From Herbidospora galbida (GTDB taxonomy: Bacteria > Actinomycetota > Actinomycetes > Streptosporangiales > Streptosporangiaceae), in assembly GCF_005233835.1 (NCBI RefSeq), contig NZ_SZQA01000002.1, positions 346,974 to 410,973 on the forward strand: DNA of 64,000 nt. The letters run 5' to 3'. Below are positions 26,427-36,255 of the stretch, piece by piece. The stretch's first letter is position 1, and each line of letters opens with the position of its first letter. Under the pieces are notes generated by a model that did not search any database, was not told where the DNA came from, and saw only the letters and a list, made by a program, of their open reading frames with translations. A program made the position numbers and the translations under genes.

Positions 26427-27260
26427 TCAGGCCGCTACGCGGCCCACCGGCTTGGCCCGCCGGAAGTCGAGGCCCTGGAAGTCGACGTCGTCGCGGTCCA
26501 CGACTCCGTCGGCCGGCGGCTTGACCGACACCTTCGTACCCCATGAGACGAACCGGCTGTCGGCCGAGACCGCAGGGCCGGTCAGGCCGACCGTCGAGGC
26601 CTTGGTGGTGGTGACGATGCGGGTCACCAGGCCCTTCGCGTTCACGTAGAGCTTGAAGGACAGCGCGGCCCTCTTCTGGGCCGGCGATGGGCCACCGAAG
26701 GCGCCGAACCCCTGCAGCCACTTCGAGCTGGTCCAGAGTTCGCCAAGGGTGATCTTGCCGACGTACACCGAACCGACCCGGTTGCTCTTCTGCAGGAGTC
26801 GCTGCAGCGTGGTGGCCTCAAGGGGGTTGATGAGCTGGCCGAAGACGCCGGGCACGCCTGCCGCCGGGCCGCCGGGGAAGCGCAGCCACGTCTTGTCCCC
26901 GGGCAGGAAGGTGGCCAGGAAGCCACCCTTGATGTAAGCGGTGGCGCCGATCTTGATGACCCGTTCCGGTTTCAGCACGGCCCGCAGATGTTCCGGCAAC
27001 GCCGCCATGTCGGCGGCCTTGAGCGGGAACCTGCTGCTGATGTCGGAGGCGGTCACGCCGGCCCGGCCGAACTGGAACGTCCCCGTCCGCCGGCTGAAGA
27101 TCGCCGTGCCCCGGCGGAACGTGTCGGAGTACTTCACTCCGTACCCGGTCTTGTACTGCGTCTTGAGCGCCGCGACGGGGTTGGGGGCGGCCTGCGCGGG
27201 CGCCGCGCCGACCGCTGTGATCGCCGCGGTGCACGCCGCAATGGCGAGGATTCGCCTCAT
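26427..27260 (-). CDS. Secreted protein of unknown function
   Basis: 277 residues. A typical Sec signal peptide ([20 protein letters not shown], cleavage likely after AQA at residue 28) precedes a soluble domain with repeated K/T-rich beta-strand patterns. The overall look recalls LppX/LprG-type or LolA-like lipid-carrier folds, but no diagnostic motif supports that. ATG at 27260 has GGAGG at good spacing. It is convergent with the amidohydrolase gene, ending 3 bases from its stop. Confidence 0.75.
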   Translation of the reverse strand: MRRILAIAACTAAITAVGAAPAQAAPNPVAALKTQYKTGYGVKYSDTFRRGTAIFSRRTGTFQFGRAGVTASDISSRFPLKAADMAALPEHLRAVLKPERVIKIGATAYIKGGFLATFLPGDKTWLRFPGGPAAGVPGVFGQLINPLEATTLQRLLQKSNRVGSVYVGKITLGELWTSSKWLQGFGAFGGPSPAQKRAALSFKLYVNAKGLVTRIVTTTKASTVGLTGPAVSADSRFVSWGTKVSVKPPADGVVDRDDVDFQGLDFRRAKPVGRVAA

Positions 27261-27429
27261 TGGGGGTTCCTCCGGATAAGTCCCTATATGGGATAGGGGG
27301 CGGGGAGGATTCTGCCGGACCGTTTATCTCAAATCGATCACTTATCGCGTCTTTTCACAAAGTTCACACTCGAAACACCAACAAAGCCCGTCAGGCCGAG
27401 GCTCCACCGAGACGTCCGGGCAGCCGGGT

Positions 27430-27435
27430 TACAGT
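27430..27435 (+). promoter_or_regulatory. -10 element for leaderless B12-domain gene
   Basis: TACAGT lies 7 bases before the ATG at 27443 and no Shine-Dalgarno sequence is present, which suggests a leaderless transcript. Confidence 0.5.
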
Positions 27436-27442
27436 GCGAACC

Positions 27443-27844
27443 ATGGAATCCAGGATCAGGATCGTCGTCGCCAAACCCGGGCTCGACGGTCACGACCGCG
27501 GGGTGAAGGTCGTCGCCCGCGCCCTGCGTGACGCGGGCATGGAAGTCGTCTACACAGGTCTGCACCAGACCCCGGAGCAGATCGTCCGCACCGCCATCCA
27601 GGAGGACGCCGCCGCGATCGGGCTGTCGATCCTCTCCGGCGCCCACATGACCCTCTTCGCGAAGGTGATGGAACTCCTCCGTGAACAGGACGCCACCGAC
27701 ATCGTCGTCTTCGGCGGCGGCATCATCCCCGAGGAGGACATCCCCGAGCTGCAGAGCATGGGCGTGGCCGGCATCTTCACCCCCGGCGCGACCACCGAAG
27801 AGATCGTCGAGTGGGTGAAGGCGACGATCCCCGCCTCCGTCTGA
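27443..27844 (+). CDS. Cobalamin-binding domain protein (methylmalonyl-CoA mutase small-subunit type)
   Basis: 133 residues forming a stand-alone B12-binding Rossmann domain. The D-x-H-x-x-G signature is GLDGHDRG, with H17 as predicted lower cobalt ligand. SILSGAH and FGGGIIP match the cofactor-tail binding loops. Such separate subunits work with a catalytic mutase chain (methylmalonyl-CoA, ethylmalonyl-CoA or isobutyryl-CoA type) that is not in this window. The gene sits 203 bases before sucC, whose product uses succinyl-CoA, the product of methylmalonyl-CoA mutase. Confidence 0.9.
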   Translation: MESRIRIVVAKPGLDGHDRGVKVVARALRDAGMEVVYTGLHQTPEQIVRTAIQEDAAAIGLSILSGAHMTLFAKVMELLREQDATDIVVFGGGIIPEEDIPELQSMGVAGIFTPGATTEEIVEWVKATIPASV

Positions 27845-28047
27845 GTCGCCCATTCGGTACGTATCCGGGAGCCCGCACACCCCCATCCCGGACGTCTAGT
27901 ACATAACGGTAAAGTCGGCAACCCCCAAACGCCCCCCTATGACCGCGCCACGCACGGCCTGGGGCTAGGCTTTCTGCGCGGAAATGCCAGGCAGGACGAC
28001 GGCGCCCTGTCCAGTGGCGCCCTCGACATTCAAAGGGACGGACCCTC

Positions 28048-29229
28048 GTGGACCTGTTCGAACATCAGGCGAAGGAGCTCTTCGCCGCGTACGGCATCCC
28101 GGTGCCGCGCGGAATCGTCGCGCACACCGTGGCTGAAGCACGGGCGGCGGCCGAACAACTGACCGGGCGGGTCGTGGTCAAGGCCCAGGTCAAGACCGGT
28201 GGCCGTGGCAAGGCCGGCGGCGTGAAGGTGGCCGACGACGCGAACGACGCCGAGGCGAAGGCCAAGGCCATCCTCGGCATGGACATCAAGGGCCACACGG
28301 TCCACAAGGTCCTGATCGAAGAGGCGAGCGCCATCGCGGAGGAGTACTACTTCTCCTTCCTGCTCGACCGCGCGAACCGTACCTTCCTCGCGATCTGCTC
28401 CGCCGCCGGCGGCATGGACATCGAAGAGGTCGCGCACACCGCCCCCGAGAAGGTGGCGAAGGTCCCGGTCAACCCGATCGACGGGATCGACCGGGCGCGG
28501 GCGCGTGAGATCGCCCAGGCCGGCGGGCTGCCCGAGAAGTCGCTCGACGGGGCCGCCGAGCTCATCGAGCGCCTGTGGGCGGTCTTCGTCGACGAAGACG
28601 CCTCGCTCGTCGAGGTCAACCCGCTGATCCTCACGGCCGACGGCCAGGTGAAGGCGCTCGACGGCAAGGTCACGCTCGACGCCAACGCCGACTTCCGCCA
28701 GAAGGACCACGAGGTCTTCGTCGACAAGGCGGCCGAAGACCCGCTCGAGGCGCGGGCCAAGGAGAAGCACCTCAACTACGTGAAGCTCGACGGCAACGTC
28801 GGCATCATCGGCAACGGCGCCGGTCTGGTCATGTCCACCCTCGACGTGGTCGCCTACGCCGGCGAGCAGTTCCCCGGCTCGCCGAAGCCGGCCAACTTCC
28901 TCGACATCGGCGGCGGCGCCTCGGCCGAGGTGATGGCCAACGGGCTGGAGATCATCCTGTCCGACCCGGCCGTGAAGTCGGTGTTCGTGAACGTCTTCGG
29001 CGGCATCACCGCCTGCGACGCGGTCGCCGACGGCATCGTCAGCGCCTTCAAGCTGCTGGGCGACCGGGGCGAGGCGGTCACCCGCCCGCTCGTGGTCCGC
29101 CTCGACGGCAACAACGCGGCGCTGGGCCGCGAGATCCTGCAGAACGCCGCCCTCCCGGGCGTCGAACTGGTCGACACCATGGACGACGCGGCCAAGCGCG
29201 CCGCCGAACTCGCCGCGGTAGGTGCGTAA
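28048..29229 (+). CDS. sucC: Succinate-CoA ligase (ADP-forming) beta subunit
   Basis: 393 residues. The N-terminal ATP-grasp domain begins with [19 protein letters not shown] and includes [16 protein letters not shown]; the C-terminal CoA-ligase domain has NIGG-like segments around [12 protein letters not shown]. With SucD it interconverts succinyl-CoA and succinate in the TCA cycle with substrate-level ATP formation. GTG at 28048 has AAGGGA about 10 bases upstream. Its TAA overlaps the sucD ATG by one base. Confidence 0.96.
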   Translation: MDLFEHQAKELFAAYGIPVPRGIVAHTVAEARAAAEQLTGRVVVKAQVKTGGRGKAGGVKVADDANDAEAKAKAILGMDIKGHTVHKVLIEEASAIAEEYYFSFLLDRANRTFLAICSAAGGMDIEEVAHTAPEKVAKVPVNPIDGIDRARAREIAQAGGLPEKSLDGAAELIERLWAVFVDEDASLVEVNPLILTADGQVKALDGKVTLDANADFRQKDHEVFVDKAAEDPLEARAKEKHLNYVKLDGNVGIIGNGAGLVMSTLDVVAYAGEQFPGSPKPANFLDIGGGASAEVMANGLEIILSDPAVKSVFVNVFGGITACDAVADGIVSAFKLLGDRGEAVTRPLVVRLDGNNAALGREILQNAALPGVELVDTMDDAAKRAAELAAVGA

Positions 29230-30104
29230 TGGCCATCTGGCTCACCGAGAAAAGCCGAATCATCGTCCAGGGCATCACGGGGTCCGAGGGCACCAAGCAC
29301 ACCCTGCGGATGCTGGCCTCCGGCGCCAACGTCGTCGGCGGCGTGAACCCGCGCAAGGCGGGCACCACCCACGAGGGCCTGCCGGTGTTCGCGACCGTCG
29401 CCGAGGCGATGGAGAAGACCAAGGCCGACGTCAGCGTCATCTTCGTGCCGCCGGCCTTCACCGCCGGCGCGGTGAAGGAGGCGATCGACGCCGAGATCCC
29501 GCTCGCGGTCGTCATCACCGAGGGCGTGCCGATCCACGACACGACCGAGTTCTGGGCCTATGCCACCGCCAAGGGCAACAAGACCCGGATCATCGGCCCG
29601 AACTGCCCCGGCATCGCCTCGCCCGGCGCCTCCAACGCCGGCATCATCCCCGCCGACATCACCACCCCGGGCCGCATCGGCCTGGTCTCGAAGTCGGGCA
29701 CGCTGACCTACCAGCTCATGTACGAGCTGCGCGACTTCGGCTTCTCGACGGCGGTCGGCATCGGCGGTGACCCGGTCATCGGCACCACCCACATCGACGC
29801 CCTCCAGGCGTTCCAGGACGACCCGGGCACCGACGCCATCGTCATGATCGGCGAGATCGGCGGCGACGCCGAGGAGCGCGCGGCGGCCTACATCGAGAAG
29901 AACGTGACCAAGCCCGTCGTGGCCTACGTCGCCGGATTCACCGCCCCCGAGGGCAAGACGATGGGCCACGCCGGCGCCATCGTGTCGGGTTCGGCCGGCA
30001 CCGCCCAGGCGAAGAAAGAAGCGCTGGAGAAGGTCGGCGTCCGCGTCGGCAAGACCCCCAGCGAGACCGCCCGCCTGATGCGGGAGATCATGCAGAACCG
30101 CTAG
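29229..30104 (+). CDS. sucD: Succinate-CoA ligase alpha subunit
   Basis: 291 residues. The N-terminal CoA-binding domain has [13 protein letters not shown] and [10 protein letters not shown]. The phosphohistidine loop is [10 protein letters not shown], with the catalytic His near residue 248. It forms the heterodimer or tetramer with SucC and carries the phospho-His intermediate. TAATG overlap with sucC gives translational coupling. A dispersed hairpin repeat and then a strong terminator follow. Confidence 0.96.
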   Translation: MAIWLTEKSRIIVQGITGSEGTKHTLRMLASGANVVGGVNPRKAGTTHEGLPVFATVAEAMEKTKADVSVIFVPPAFTAGAVKEAIDAEIPLAVVITEGVPIHDTTEFWAYATAKGNKTRIIGPNCPGIASPGASNAGIIPADITTPGRIGLVSKSGTLTYQLMYELRDFGFSTAVGIGGDPVIGTTHIDALQAFQDDPGTDAIVMIGEIGGDAEERAAAYIEKNVTKPVVAYVAGFTAPEGKTMGHAGAIVSGSAGTAQAKKEALEKVGVRVGKTPSETARLMREIMQNR

Positions 30105-30130
30105 TCCTGTTGTTCAGGCAGATTCCAAGC

Positions 30131-30167
30131 GCGAGCCACAGCCGGCCTTCGGCCGTCCGCGTCTCGC
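30131..30167. repeat. 37-bp imperfect palindromic repeat, copy 1
   Basis: Two 17-base arms (14 of 17 pairing) around a TTC loop. The reverse complement is identical at 36 of 37 positions to 37379-37415, downstream of the citrate synthase gene. It lies 26 bases after the sucD stop and just before an ordinary terminator. Confidence 0.75.
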
Positions 30168-30170
30168 GCC

Positions 30171-30207
30171 CGAGAACCCCGGCGCCAAGCGCCGGGGTTC
30201 TCGTTTT
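30171..30207 (+). terminator. Intrinsic terminator after sucCD
   Basis: A perfect 15-bp stem (CGAGAACCCCGGCGC with its complement) around a CAA loop, followed by TTTT. This is the strongest classical terminator in the window. Confidence 0.93.
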
Positions 30208-30281
30208 CGTAAGGACAAACGGGACGGCCCTTCGGCGCGGCGTGACCCTGTTACGGCCCGCCCTTGAGAGCATCGGCTACT

Positions 30282-31817
30282 GTGACGGCGCTTCTCGACC
30301 AGATTCGGACAGTCCCCCGGGCCGTCTTCGGCGACGACGACCGGCGTCCGCTGCCGGTCTCCGGAATGCTGGCCGCGGCGGGCACGCTCGGCATCGGCCT
30401 GGCGGTTCTCACCACGCTGACGCTGATCGGCTGGATCGCGGCGCCGCGCGGCACGTTTGGCGCGGGGCTGCCGGGGGTGTTCCGGACCGCCTGCCAGCTG
30501 TGGCTGGCCGCCCACCACGCCGGGTTCGAGATCCCGGGCGGCGGCCGGGTGGGCCTGCTCCCGCTGGGCCTGATGATCCTGCCGGGCACCCTGCTCTACC
30601 GGGCCGGGCTGTGGATGGCCAGAGACGCCGACCTGCGGCTGCGGCTGCCCGCGCGGCTGCCGAAGGGCTCGTCCAAAGACCTGGCGAACGCCCGCCGCAA
30701 GGCCCAGCTCATCCTGATCGCCCGCGCCGGCATCTCGCTGGCCGCGCCCTACGCCCTGCTGGCCGGGATGATCGCGCTGGTGGCGCGCAACGAGGTGACC
30801 CAGCCGTTCGTGGCCGAGGCCCTGATCAGCCACCTGCTGCTGGCGTTCCTGGCCGGTTCGGTGGCGGTGGCCCGCACGATCGGGCCGTGGCGGGCGATGG
30901 TCCGGCTGCTGCCCGAACGGCTGCGCTCGGTCGTGGTGGGCACCTTCGTGGCCGTGTCGCTGATGCTGGCGGCCGGGCTGCTGCTGGTGCTCGGCATGAT
31001 CGCGGTGAAGTTCGGCGAGATCAGGGCCCTCACCGACGCGCTCAGCCCCGGGCTGGTGGGCGGGGCGCTGCTGGCGCTGGTCGAGGTGCTCTACCTGTTC
31101 AACGCGGGGATCTGGGGGATGGCGTACATCACCGGACCCGGGTTCGCCATCGGGGCCGGCACGCTGGTCGCGCCGACCGGGGTGAAGCTGGGCGCGATCC
31201 CGTCGCTGCCGCTGCTGGGCGCGCTGCCCGAGTCGGGCCCGGTGCCGCCGTGGCTGATGGCCGTGGTGGCCGTCCCGTTCGCGGCCGGGGCGGTGGCCGG
31301 GGTGGTGGTCGCCCGCATCGCGCCCACGCCGTCGCTGGAGGCGGCGCCGCTGTGGGGGTTCGTCTGCGGAGTGAGCTCCGGCGCGGTCGCCGGGCTGCTG
31401 GCGGCGCTGTCGGGCGGCCCGCTGGGCGGCGCCCGCATGGCCGCCGTCGGCCCCTCGGCCTGGGAGGTCGCCTTCTCGGTCATGCTCGAAGTGGGCGTGG
31501 CGGCGGGCATCTCGGCCGGGCTGGCCAACTGGTGGCTGATCTCACACACGCCCGCGCAGCAGCCGATCGCCGAGGTCGTCACCAAGGTCAAGAAGAAGCG
31601 CAAGGCCAAGAAGGAGCCCCTGCCCGGCCACTGGATGGACGCCACCGAGGCCGACACCATCCCGATCCCGGTGATCCGCGACGTCGAGCCCGACGACCAC
31701 GCCGTCGAGACCTTCGCCCGCAAACGCTCAACGCCGATCAGGCCCGACGACGACGAGGAGCCGATCGACGATCCGACCGGCGCCCACGTCACCTATCTGA
31801 ACAGCAAGAACGACTAG
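30282..31817 (+). CDS. perM: PerM-like (DUF6350) multi-pass membrane protein
   Basis: About 511 residues, with roughly ten hydrophobic segments through residue 430 and a charged cytoplasmic tail (KVKKKRKAKK, then acidic). Position between sucCD and purN-purH matches M. tuberculosis Rv0951-Rv0957, where Rv0955 is PerM, a membrane protein needed for cell division under stress. The name here rests on that synteny and on topology. GTG at 30282 is my choice, with weak GAGAG upstream; TTG at 30264 is the alternative. It shares a CTAG stop overlap with the convergent gene. Confidence 0.78.
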   Translation: MTALLDQIRTVPRAVFGDDDRRPLPVSGMLAAAGTLGIGLAVLTTLTLIGWIAAPRGTFGAGLPGVFRTACQLWLAAHHAGFEIPGGGRVGLLPLGLMILPGTLLYRAGLWMARDADLRLRLPARLPKGSSKDLANARRKAQLILIARAGISLAAPYALLAGMIALVARNEVTQPFVAEALISHLLLAFLAGSVAVARTIGPWRAMVRLLPERLRSVVVGTFVAVSLMLAAGLLLVLGMIAVKFGEIRALTDALSPGLVGGALLALVEVLYLFNAGIWGMAYITGPGFAIGAGTLVAPTGVKLGAIPSLPLLGALPESGPVPPWLMAVVAVPFAAGAVAGVVVARIAPTPSLEAAPLWGFVCGVSSGAVAGLLAALSGGPLGGARMAAVGPSAWEVAFSVMLEVGVAAGISAGLANWWLISHTPAQQPIAEVVTKVKKKRKAKKEPLPGHWMDATEADTIPIPVIRDVEPDDHAVETFARKRSTPIRPDDDEEPIDDPTGAHVTYLNSKND

Positions 31818-32215
31818 CCGGGCAGCGGCATGTTCGCCGGCCAGGGCATGCCCAGCTTGGCCTCCAGCGCCGTCTTCAGCTGGGTGGAGCACTCGGTCTG
31901 CGCCGTGACGGTGCCGGCGCCCTTCAGGCACTCCGTGTACGCCGTCAGCTCGGTCCCCAGGTAGACCTGCACGGCCGTGGTGACCCCGCCGAGCAGGAAG
32001 GCCAGCGTGGAGATGACCAACGCGCCGGTCGCCATCCCGGTCGACTGGCCGCCCTTCTTGAGGGTCCGCAGGTCGCGGACGCCCACGATGAGGCCGAACA
32101 CCGACAGGGCCAGGCCCATCGTCGGCACGAACAATGTGAAGATCAGCGCCATGAGAGCGAGGGCCAGCGCCCGGCGCCCGCCCATCTCCGCGGCCGTCTG
32201 CAGTGGTGTGGTCAC
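31814..32215 (-). CDS. Small membrane protein (DUF4190-like) of unknown function
   Basis: About 133 residues. Two hydrophobic segments (ALALALMALIFTLFVPTMGLA and MATGALVISTLAFLLGG, first one split by a Pro) are separated by a short basic loop, and a polar C-terminal part has two cysteines (TECLKG and QTECST) that could form a disulfide outside the cell. GTG at 32215 has GGGAG close by; GTG at 32245 would add ten residues. It is divergent from purN. Confidence 0.7.
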   Translation of the reverse strand: MTTPLQTAAEMGGRRALALALMALIFTLFVPTMGLALSVFGLIVGVRDLRTLKKGGQSTGMATGALVISTLAFLLGGVTTAVQVYLGTELTAYTECLKGAGTVTAQTECSTQLKTALEAKLGMPWPANMPLPG

Positions 32216-32298
32216 GATCTCCCGCCTTGCTGATAGGGCCTTCACGCCGCACGACGGCGTGACCGATACCCTTTGTCACGCACCCGTTCACTTCCCCG

Positions 32299-32304
32299 AA
32301 GGAG
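32299..32304 (+). promoter_or_regulatory. Ribosome binding site that points to a CTG start for purN
   Basis: AAGGAG lies 6 bases before CTG at 32311. The first conventional start, GTG at 32326, is 21 bases from it, too far to use this site. Confidence 0.6.
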
Positions 32305-32310
32305 ACCGCT

Positions 32311-32919
32311 CTGTCTTCCCGGCTCGTGGTCCTCGTCTCGGGTTCGGGGACCAACCTACAAGCCCTTCTCGACGTGGCGGCAGATCCGGCCTACGGAGCG
32401 ACCGTCGTGGCCGTCGGGGCCGACCGTCCGGCGATCGAGGGGCTGGCCCGCGCCGAACGCGCCGGCCTGCCCACCTTCGTCGAGCGGGTAAGTGATCATA
32501 CGGCCCGCGAGGCGTGGGATTCCGCCCTGGCCGAGAAGATCGCCGAGTACAAACCCGATCTGGTGGTGTCGGCCGGGTTCATGAAGATCCTCGGTCCGGC
32601 CGTGCTGTCGCGGTTCACGGTGGTCAACACCCACCCGGCGCTCCTCCCGGCCTTTCCCGGCGCCCACGCCGTACGCGACGCGCTCGCCTACGGGGTGAAG
32701 GTCACCGGCTGCACCGTCCACCTCGTCGACGACGGGGTCGACACCGGCCCGGTGATCGCCCAGACGGCGGTGCCGGTCGAAGACGGCGACGACGAGGCGA
32801 CGCTGCACGAGCGGATCAAGGGCGTCGAGCGCGGGCTGCTGGTCGAGGTGGTCGGGCGGATGGCCCGCGAGGGCTGGCGGGTCTCCGGGCGCACGGTGCG
32901 CCTCGGCACGACCCTCTGA
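32311..32919 (+). CDS. purN: Phosphoribosylglycinamide formyltransferase
   Basis: About 202 residues. It transfers formyl from 10-formyl-THF to GAR in purine synthesis. Motifs are VSGSGTNLQ at the N-terminus, the catalytic region [16 protein letters not shown] (Asn and His of the active site) and [13 protein letters not shown] (catalytic Asp). I place the start at CTG 32311 because of the Shine-Dalgarno spacing; this adds SSRL before VVLVSGSG and restores the full first beta strand. A caller restricted to ATG/GTG/TTG would start at GTG 32326. It is followed closely by purH. Confidence 0.93.
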   Translation: MSSRLVVLVSGSGTNLQALLDVAADPAYGATVVAVGADRPAIEGLARAERAGLPTFVERVSDHTAREAWDSALAEKIAEYKPDLVVSAGFMKILGPAVLSRFTVVNTHPALLPAFPGAHAVRDALAYGVKVTGCTVHLVDDGVDTGPVIAQTAVPVEDGDDEATLHERIKGVERGLLVEVVGRMAREGWRVSGRTVRLGTTL

Positions 32920-32941
32920 ACAGAACACAGGAGGCTACACA

Positions 32942-34483
32942 GTGACTCGGATCGCCATCCGGCGCGCGCTGATCACGGTTTACGACAAGACCGGCCTGGA
33001 AGACCTCGCGCGAGGCCTCGAAGCGGCGGGTGTGGAGATCGTCTCGACCGGCGGCACGGCCGCCGCCATCGCCGCCTACGGCATCCCGGTCACGAAGGTC
33101 GAGTCGCTGACGGGCTTCCCCGAGTGCCTCGACGGCCGAGTGAAGACCCTCCACCCGCGCGTGCACGCCGGGCTGCTGGCCGACGGCGCCAACCCCGATC
33201 ACGTCACCCAGCTCGAAGAGCTGGAGATCGAGCCGTTCCAGCTCTGTGTGGTCAACCTCTATCCGTTCCGCGAGACGGTCGCCTCGGGCGCCTCCGACGC
33301 CGACTGCGTCGAGAAGATCGACATCGGCGGCCCGGCGATGATCCGCGCCGCCGCCAAGAACCACGGCACGGTCGCCGTGGTCGTCGACCCGCGCTCCTAC
33401 CCCTCGGTGCTGGCCGCGATCGACGAGGGCGGTTTCACCGTCACCGAGCGCCGCCGGCTGGCCGCCACCGCCTACGCCCACACGGCCAGCTACGACGTGG
33501 CCGTGGCCTCGTGGTTCGCCAACGTCTACGCCCCCGAGGGCGAGTGGCCGACGTTCATGGGAGCCGACTGGAACCTCAAAGACGTGCTGCGTTACGGTGA
33601 GAATCCCCACCAGCGCGCCGCCCTCTACTCGACGGGCTCGGGCGGCCTGGCGGGCGCCCAGCAGCTGCACGGCAAGGAGATGTCCTACAACAACTACGTC
33701 GACGCCGATGCCGCCTGGCGCTCGGCCTGGGACTTCGACGCCCCGGCCGTCGCGATCATCAAGCACGCCAACCCGTGTGGCATCGCCGTGGGCGACGACG
33801 TTGTCGAGGCTCACCGCAAGGCCCATGAGTGCGACCCGGTCTCGGCCTACGGCGGTGTCATCGCGGTCAACCGCGAAGTCACCAGGGAGCTGGCCGAGCA
33901 GATCGCGCCCATCTTCACCGAGGTGGTCGTGGCGCCGTCGTTCGCGGCCGACGCCCTGACCGTGCTGAAGGAGAAGAAGAACCTCCGGCTGCTGGCCTGC
34001 CCGCAGGGCCCCCGGAACGCCGCCGAGTTCCGGCGCATCGACGGGGGGCTGCTGGTGCAGACCGTCGACCGCGTCGACGCGCCCGGTGACGGCGTCGCAG
34101 GGTGGGAACTGAAGGCCGGTCCGGCGGTCTCCGCCGAGACGCTGGCCGATCTGGAGTTCGCCTGGAAGGCCGTTCGTTCGGTCAAGTCGAACGCGATCCT
34201 GCTGGCCAGCGACGGCGCCTCGGTCGGCGTCGGCATGGGCCAGGTCAACAGGGTCGACTCGGCGCGCCTGGCGGTCACGCGGGCCGGGGAGCGGGCGGCC
34301 GGCTCGGTGGCCGCGTCCGACGCGTTCTTCCCGTTCGCCGACGGCCTGCAGGTGCTGGTCGACGGCGGCGTGACCGCGATCGTGGAGCCGGGCGGCTCGA
34401 TCCGTGACGACGAGGTCATCGCGGCGGCGCAGGCCGCCGGGGTGAGCCTCTACTTCACCGGCACCCGCCACTTCTTCCACTAA
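32942..34483 (+). CDS. purH: Bifunctional AICAR transformylase/IMP cyclohydrolase
   Basis: 513 residues doing the last two steps to IMP. The N-terminal IMP cyclohydrolase (residues 1-190) has STGGTA and [12 protein letters not shown]; the C-terminal AICAR transformylase has KHANPCG (catalytic Lys-His region) and [13 protein letters not shown] at 32942 has AGGAGG about 7 bases upstream. Co-transcribed with purN and followed 10 bases later by folD, which supplies its 10-formyl-THF cofactor. Confidence 0.96.
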   Translation: MTRIAIRRALITVYDKTGLEDLARGLEAAGVEIVSTGGTAAAIAAYGIPVTKVESLTGFPECLDGRVKTLHPRVHAGLLADGANPDHVTQLEELEIEPFQLCVVNLYPFRETVASGASDADCVEKIDIGGPAMIRAAAKNHGTVAVVVDPRSYPSVLAAIDEGGFTVTERRRLAATAYAHTASYDVAVASWFANVYAPEGEWPTFMGADWNLKDVLRYGENPHQRAALYSTGSGGLAGAQQLHGKEMSYNNYVDADAAWRSAWDFDAPAVAIIKHANPCGIAVGDDVVEAHRKAHECDPVSAYGGVIAVNREVTRELAEQIAPIFTEVVVAPSFAADALTVLKEKKNLRLLACPQGPRNAAEFRRIDGGLLVQTVDRVDAPGDGVAGWELKAGPAVSAETLADLEFAWKAVRSVKSNAILLASDGASVGVGMGQVNRVDSARLAVTRAGERAAGSVAASDAFFPFADGLQVLVDGGVTAIVEPGGSIRDDEVIAAAQAAGVSLYFTGTRHFFH

Positions 34484-34493
34484 GGGGCCAGAC

Positions 34494-35354
34494 ATGAGCG
34501 CAGGGATTCTCGACGGCAAGGCCACCGCGGCCAAGATCAAGCTCGACTTGGCGCTGCGCGTCGGCAAGCTCGCCGAGGCGGGCGTCACGCCGGGGCTGGG
34601 CACGGTCCTGGTCGGCGACGACCCGGCCAGCCACATCTACGTCGCCAGCAAGCACCGCGACTGCGCCGAGGTCGGCATCAACTCGATCCAGCGCGAGCTG
34701 CCCGCCGACGCGACCCTCGGCCAGGTCGAGGACGTCATCGACGAGCTCAACGCCGACCCCGCGTGCAACGGCTACATCGTCCAGCTGCCGCTGCCGCGGC
34801 ACCTCGACACGATGGCGCTGCTGGAGCGGGTCGACCCGGCCAAGGACGCCGACGGCCTCCACCCGGTCAACCTGGGCCGGTTGGTCCACATGGTGGACGC
34901 GCCGCTGCCCTGCACCCCGCGCGGCATCGTCGACCTCCTGCGGGAGTACGACGTGCCGATCAACGGCGCCGAGGTGGTGGTGATCGGCCGGGGCATCACG
35001 GTCGGCCGTCCGCTGGGCCTGCTGCTCACCCGCCGGACCGAGAACGCCACCGTCACCCTGTGCCACACCGGAACGCGTGACCTGGCCGACCACGTGCGGC
35101 GGGCCGACATCGTCGTCGCGGCGGCCGGGGTGCCCGGGCTCATCACCGCCGAGATGGTGAAGCCGGGTGCGGCCGTGCTGGACGTCGGTGTGTCGCGGGT
35201 CGACGGAAAGATCGCCGGCGACGTCGCGCCCGACGTCGCCGAAGTCGCCGGGTGGGTCGCGCCCAATCCCGGCGGTGTCGGACCGATGACCCGCGCCCTG
35301 CTGCTGACCAACGTGGTCGAGGCCGCGGAGCGGGACGCGGGTCTGCTGAGCTAG
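34494..35354 (+). CDS. folD: Bifunctional methylene-THF dehydrogenase/methenyl-THF cyclohydrolase
   Basis: 286 residues. The catalytic part has [14 protein letters not shown] (Tyr and Lys of the active site) and GYIVQLPLP; the NADP-binding Rossmann part has [13 protein letters not shown]. It makes 10-formyl-THF for PurN and PurH, so the operon joins the cofactor to the two enzymes that use it. ATG at 34494, GGGG before it. Confidence 0.95.
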   Translation: MSAGILDGKATAAKIKLDLALRVGKLAEAGVTPGLGTVLVGDDPASHIYVASKHRDCAEVGINSIQRELPADATLGQVEDVIDELNADPACNGYIVQLPLPRHLDTMALLERVDPAKDADGLHPVNLGRLVHMVDAPLPCTPRGIVDLLREYDVPINGAEVVVIGRGITVGRPLGLLLTRRTENATVTLCHTGTRDLADHVRRADIVVAAAGVPGLITAEMVKPGAAVLDVGVSRVDGKIAGDVAPDVAEVAGWVAPNPGGVGPMTRALLLTNVVEAAERDAGLLS

Positions 35355-35357
35355 AAA

Positions 35358-35382
35358 GCGGAGACCCCTCGCCGAGCTCCGC
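35358..35382. terminator. Possible hairpin between folD and the convergent FHA gene
   Basis: GCGGAG pairs with CTCCGC across a 13-base loop. No T-run. A weak candidate for a bidirectional stop. Confidence 0.3.
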
Positions 35383-35411
35383 GACCCGTCAGCCGGTCAT
35401 CAGCCCGGTCA

Positions 35412-36074
35412 TCAGCTCGCCCGGCGCCCGGCAGCGGGCGCCGAGGCGGGATGCGCCGGAGTTCCGCCTCCCTCGGTCGCCCGTTGTGGCGGGACGACCG
35501 GGGTCGGGCGGACCAGCCCGAGCGCGACCACCTCGTTGGCGAGGCGGGTGCGCCGGTTGGTGCCCTCGGGAATGCGGAACTTCTGGTAGAGCCGCAGCAG
35601 GTGCTGCTTCACCGCGGCCTCCGTGACGACCAGGTCGTCGGCGATCTCGCGAGCGGTCGCGGGCGCCACGAACGCTTCGTCCGAGAGCGCCGGCCGACAG
35701 AGCGACGTCAGCACGTCGACCTCACGCCGGGTGAGCTCGGGTGCGGCGGCCCGCCGCAACTCGACCTCTGGCGCCAGGTCTTCGCGTGGTATCCCGCCGA
35801 CGCGCGCACGGGCGGCCCCGAACGAGACGACGTCGCCGTCGTCGAGGACCCTCCGCGCGATCGGCCTGCCGTTCACCCGTGTGCCGTTGCGGGACAAGCC
35901 CAGGTCAACGACATACAGGTAAGGTCCCCGCCTGACGAACTCGGCGTGTAAACGCGACACGCTCGGGTCTGTCAGCCGGATGTCGGCGCCTCGGCCCCGG
36001 CCGATCGTGGTGATCTCGGGGCGCAAGGGCACCACCTCGCCGGTGTCCTCAATCCGTATGAACGGCCCCTCCAC
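35412..36074 (-). CDS. FHA-domain protein with LuxR-like helix-turn-helix
   Basis: 220 residues. An N-terminal FHA domain (about 15-90) has the phosphothreonine-binding pattern TIGRGRGADIRL, SVSRLHAEF and LSRNGTRVNG. The second half has LTRREVDVLTSLC and AREIADDLVVTEAAVKQHL, resembling a LuxR-type HTH. It could couple Ser/Thr kinase signalling to transcription. GTG at 36074 has GGGGAGGA upstream. It is divergent from the citrate synthase gene, an obvious possible target. The last 35 residues are Pro/Ala-rich. Confidence 0.82.
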   Translation of the reverse strand: MEGPFIRIEDTGEVVPLRPEITTIGRGRGADIRLTDPSVSRLHAEFVRRGPYLYVVDLGLSRNGTRVNGRPIARRVLDDGDVVSFGAARARVGGIPREDLAPEVELRRAAAPELTRREVDVLTSLCRPALSDEAFVAPATAREIADDLVVTEAAVKQHLLRLYQKFRIPEGTNRRTRLANEVVALGLVRPTPVVPPQRATEGGGTPAHPASAPAAGRRAS

Positions 36075-36255
36075 GGCAGTTCCTCCCCAGGTAGCCCGCC
36101 GTTACTTTCACATCAGCTGCGGCTTACCCAAACGTGGGGATCGGGAATCGCCTTTGCCTTGACCAGATCCGGCGCCTAATTGGTCTAGGCCTCTGGAGGG
36201 GTGCTTAACCAGCTCACGGGTAGACTTTCGCGGTAGATAAGCGGAGGAAACACTC

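Noticed and set aside
27869..27896. Possible hairpin after the B12-domain gene (TCCGGG..CCCGGA-like arms)
   Set aside because: Only about 6 pairs with a long loop, so not reported as a terminator.
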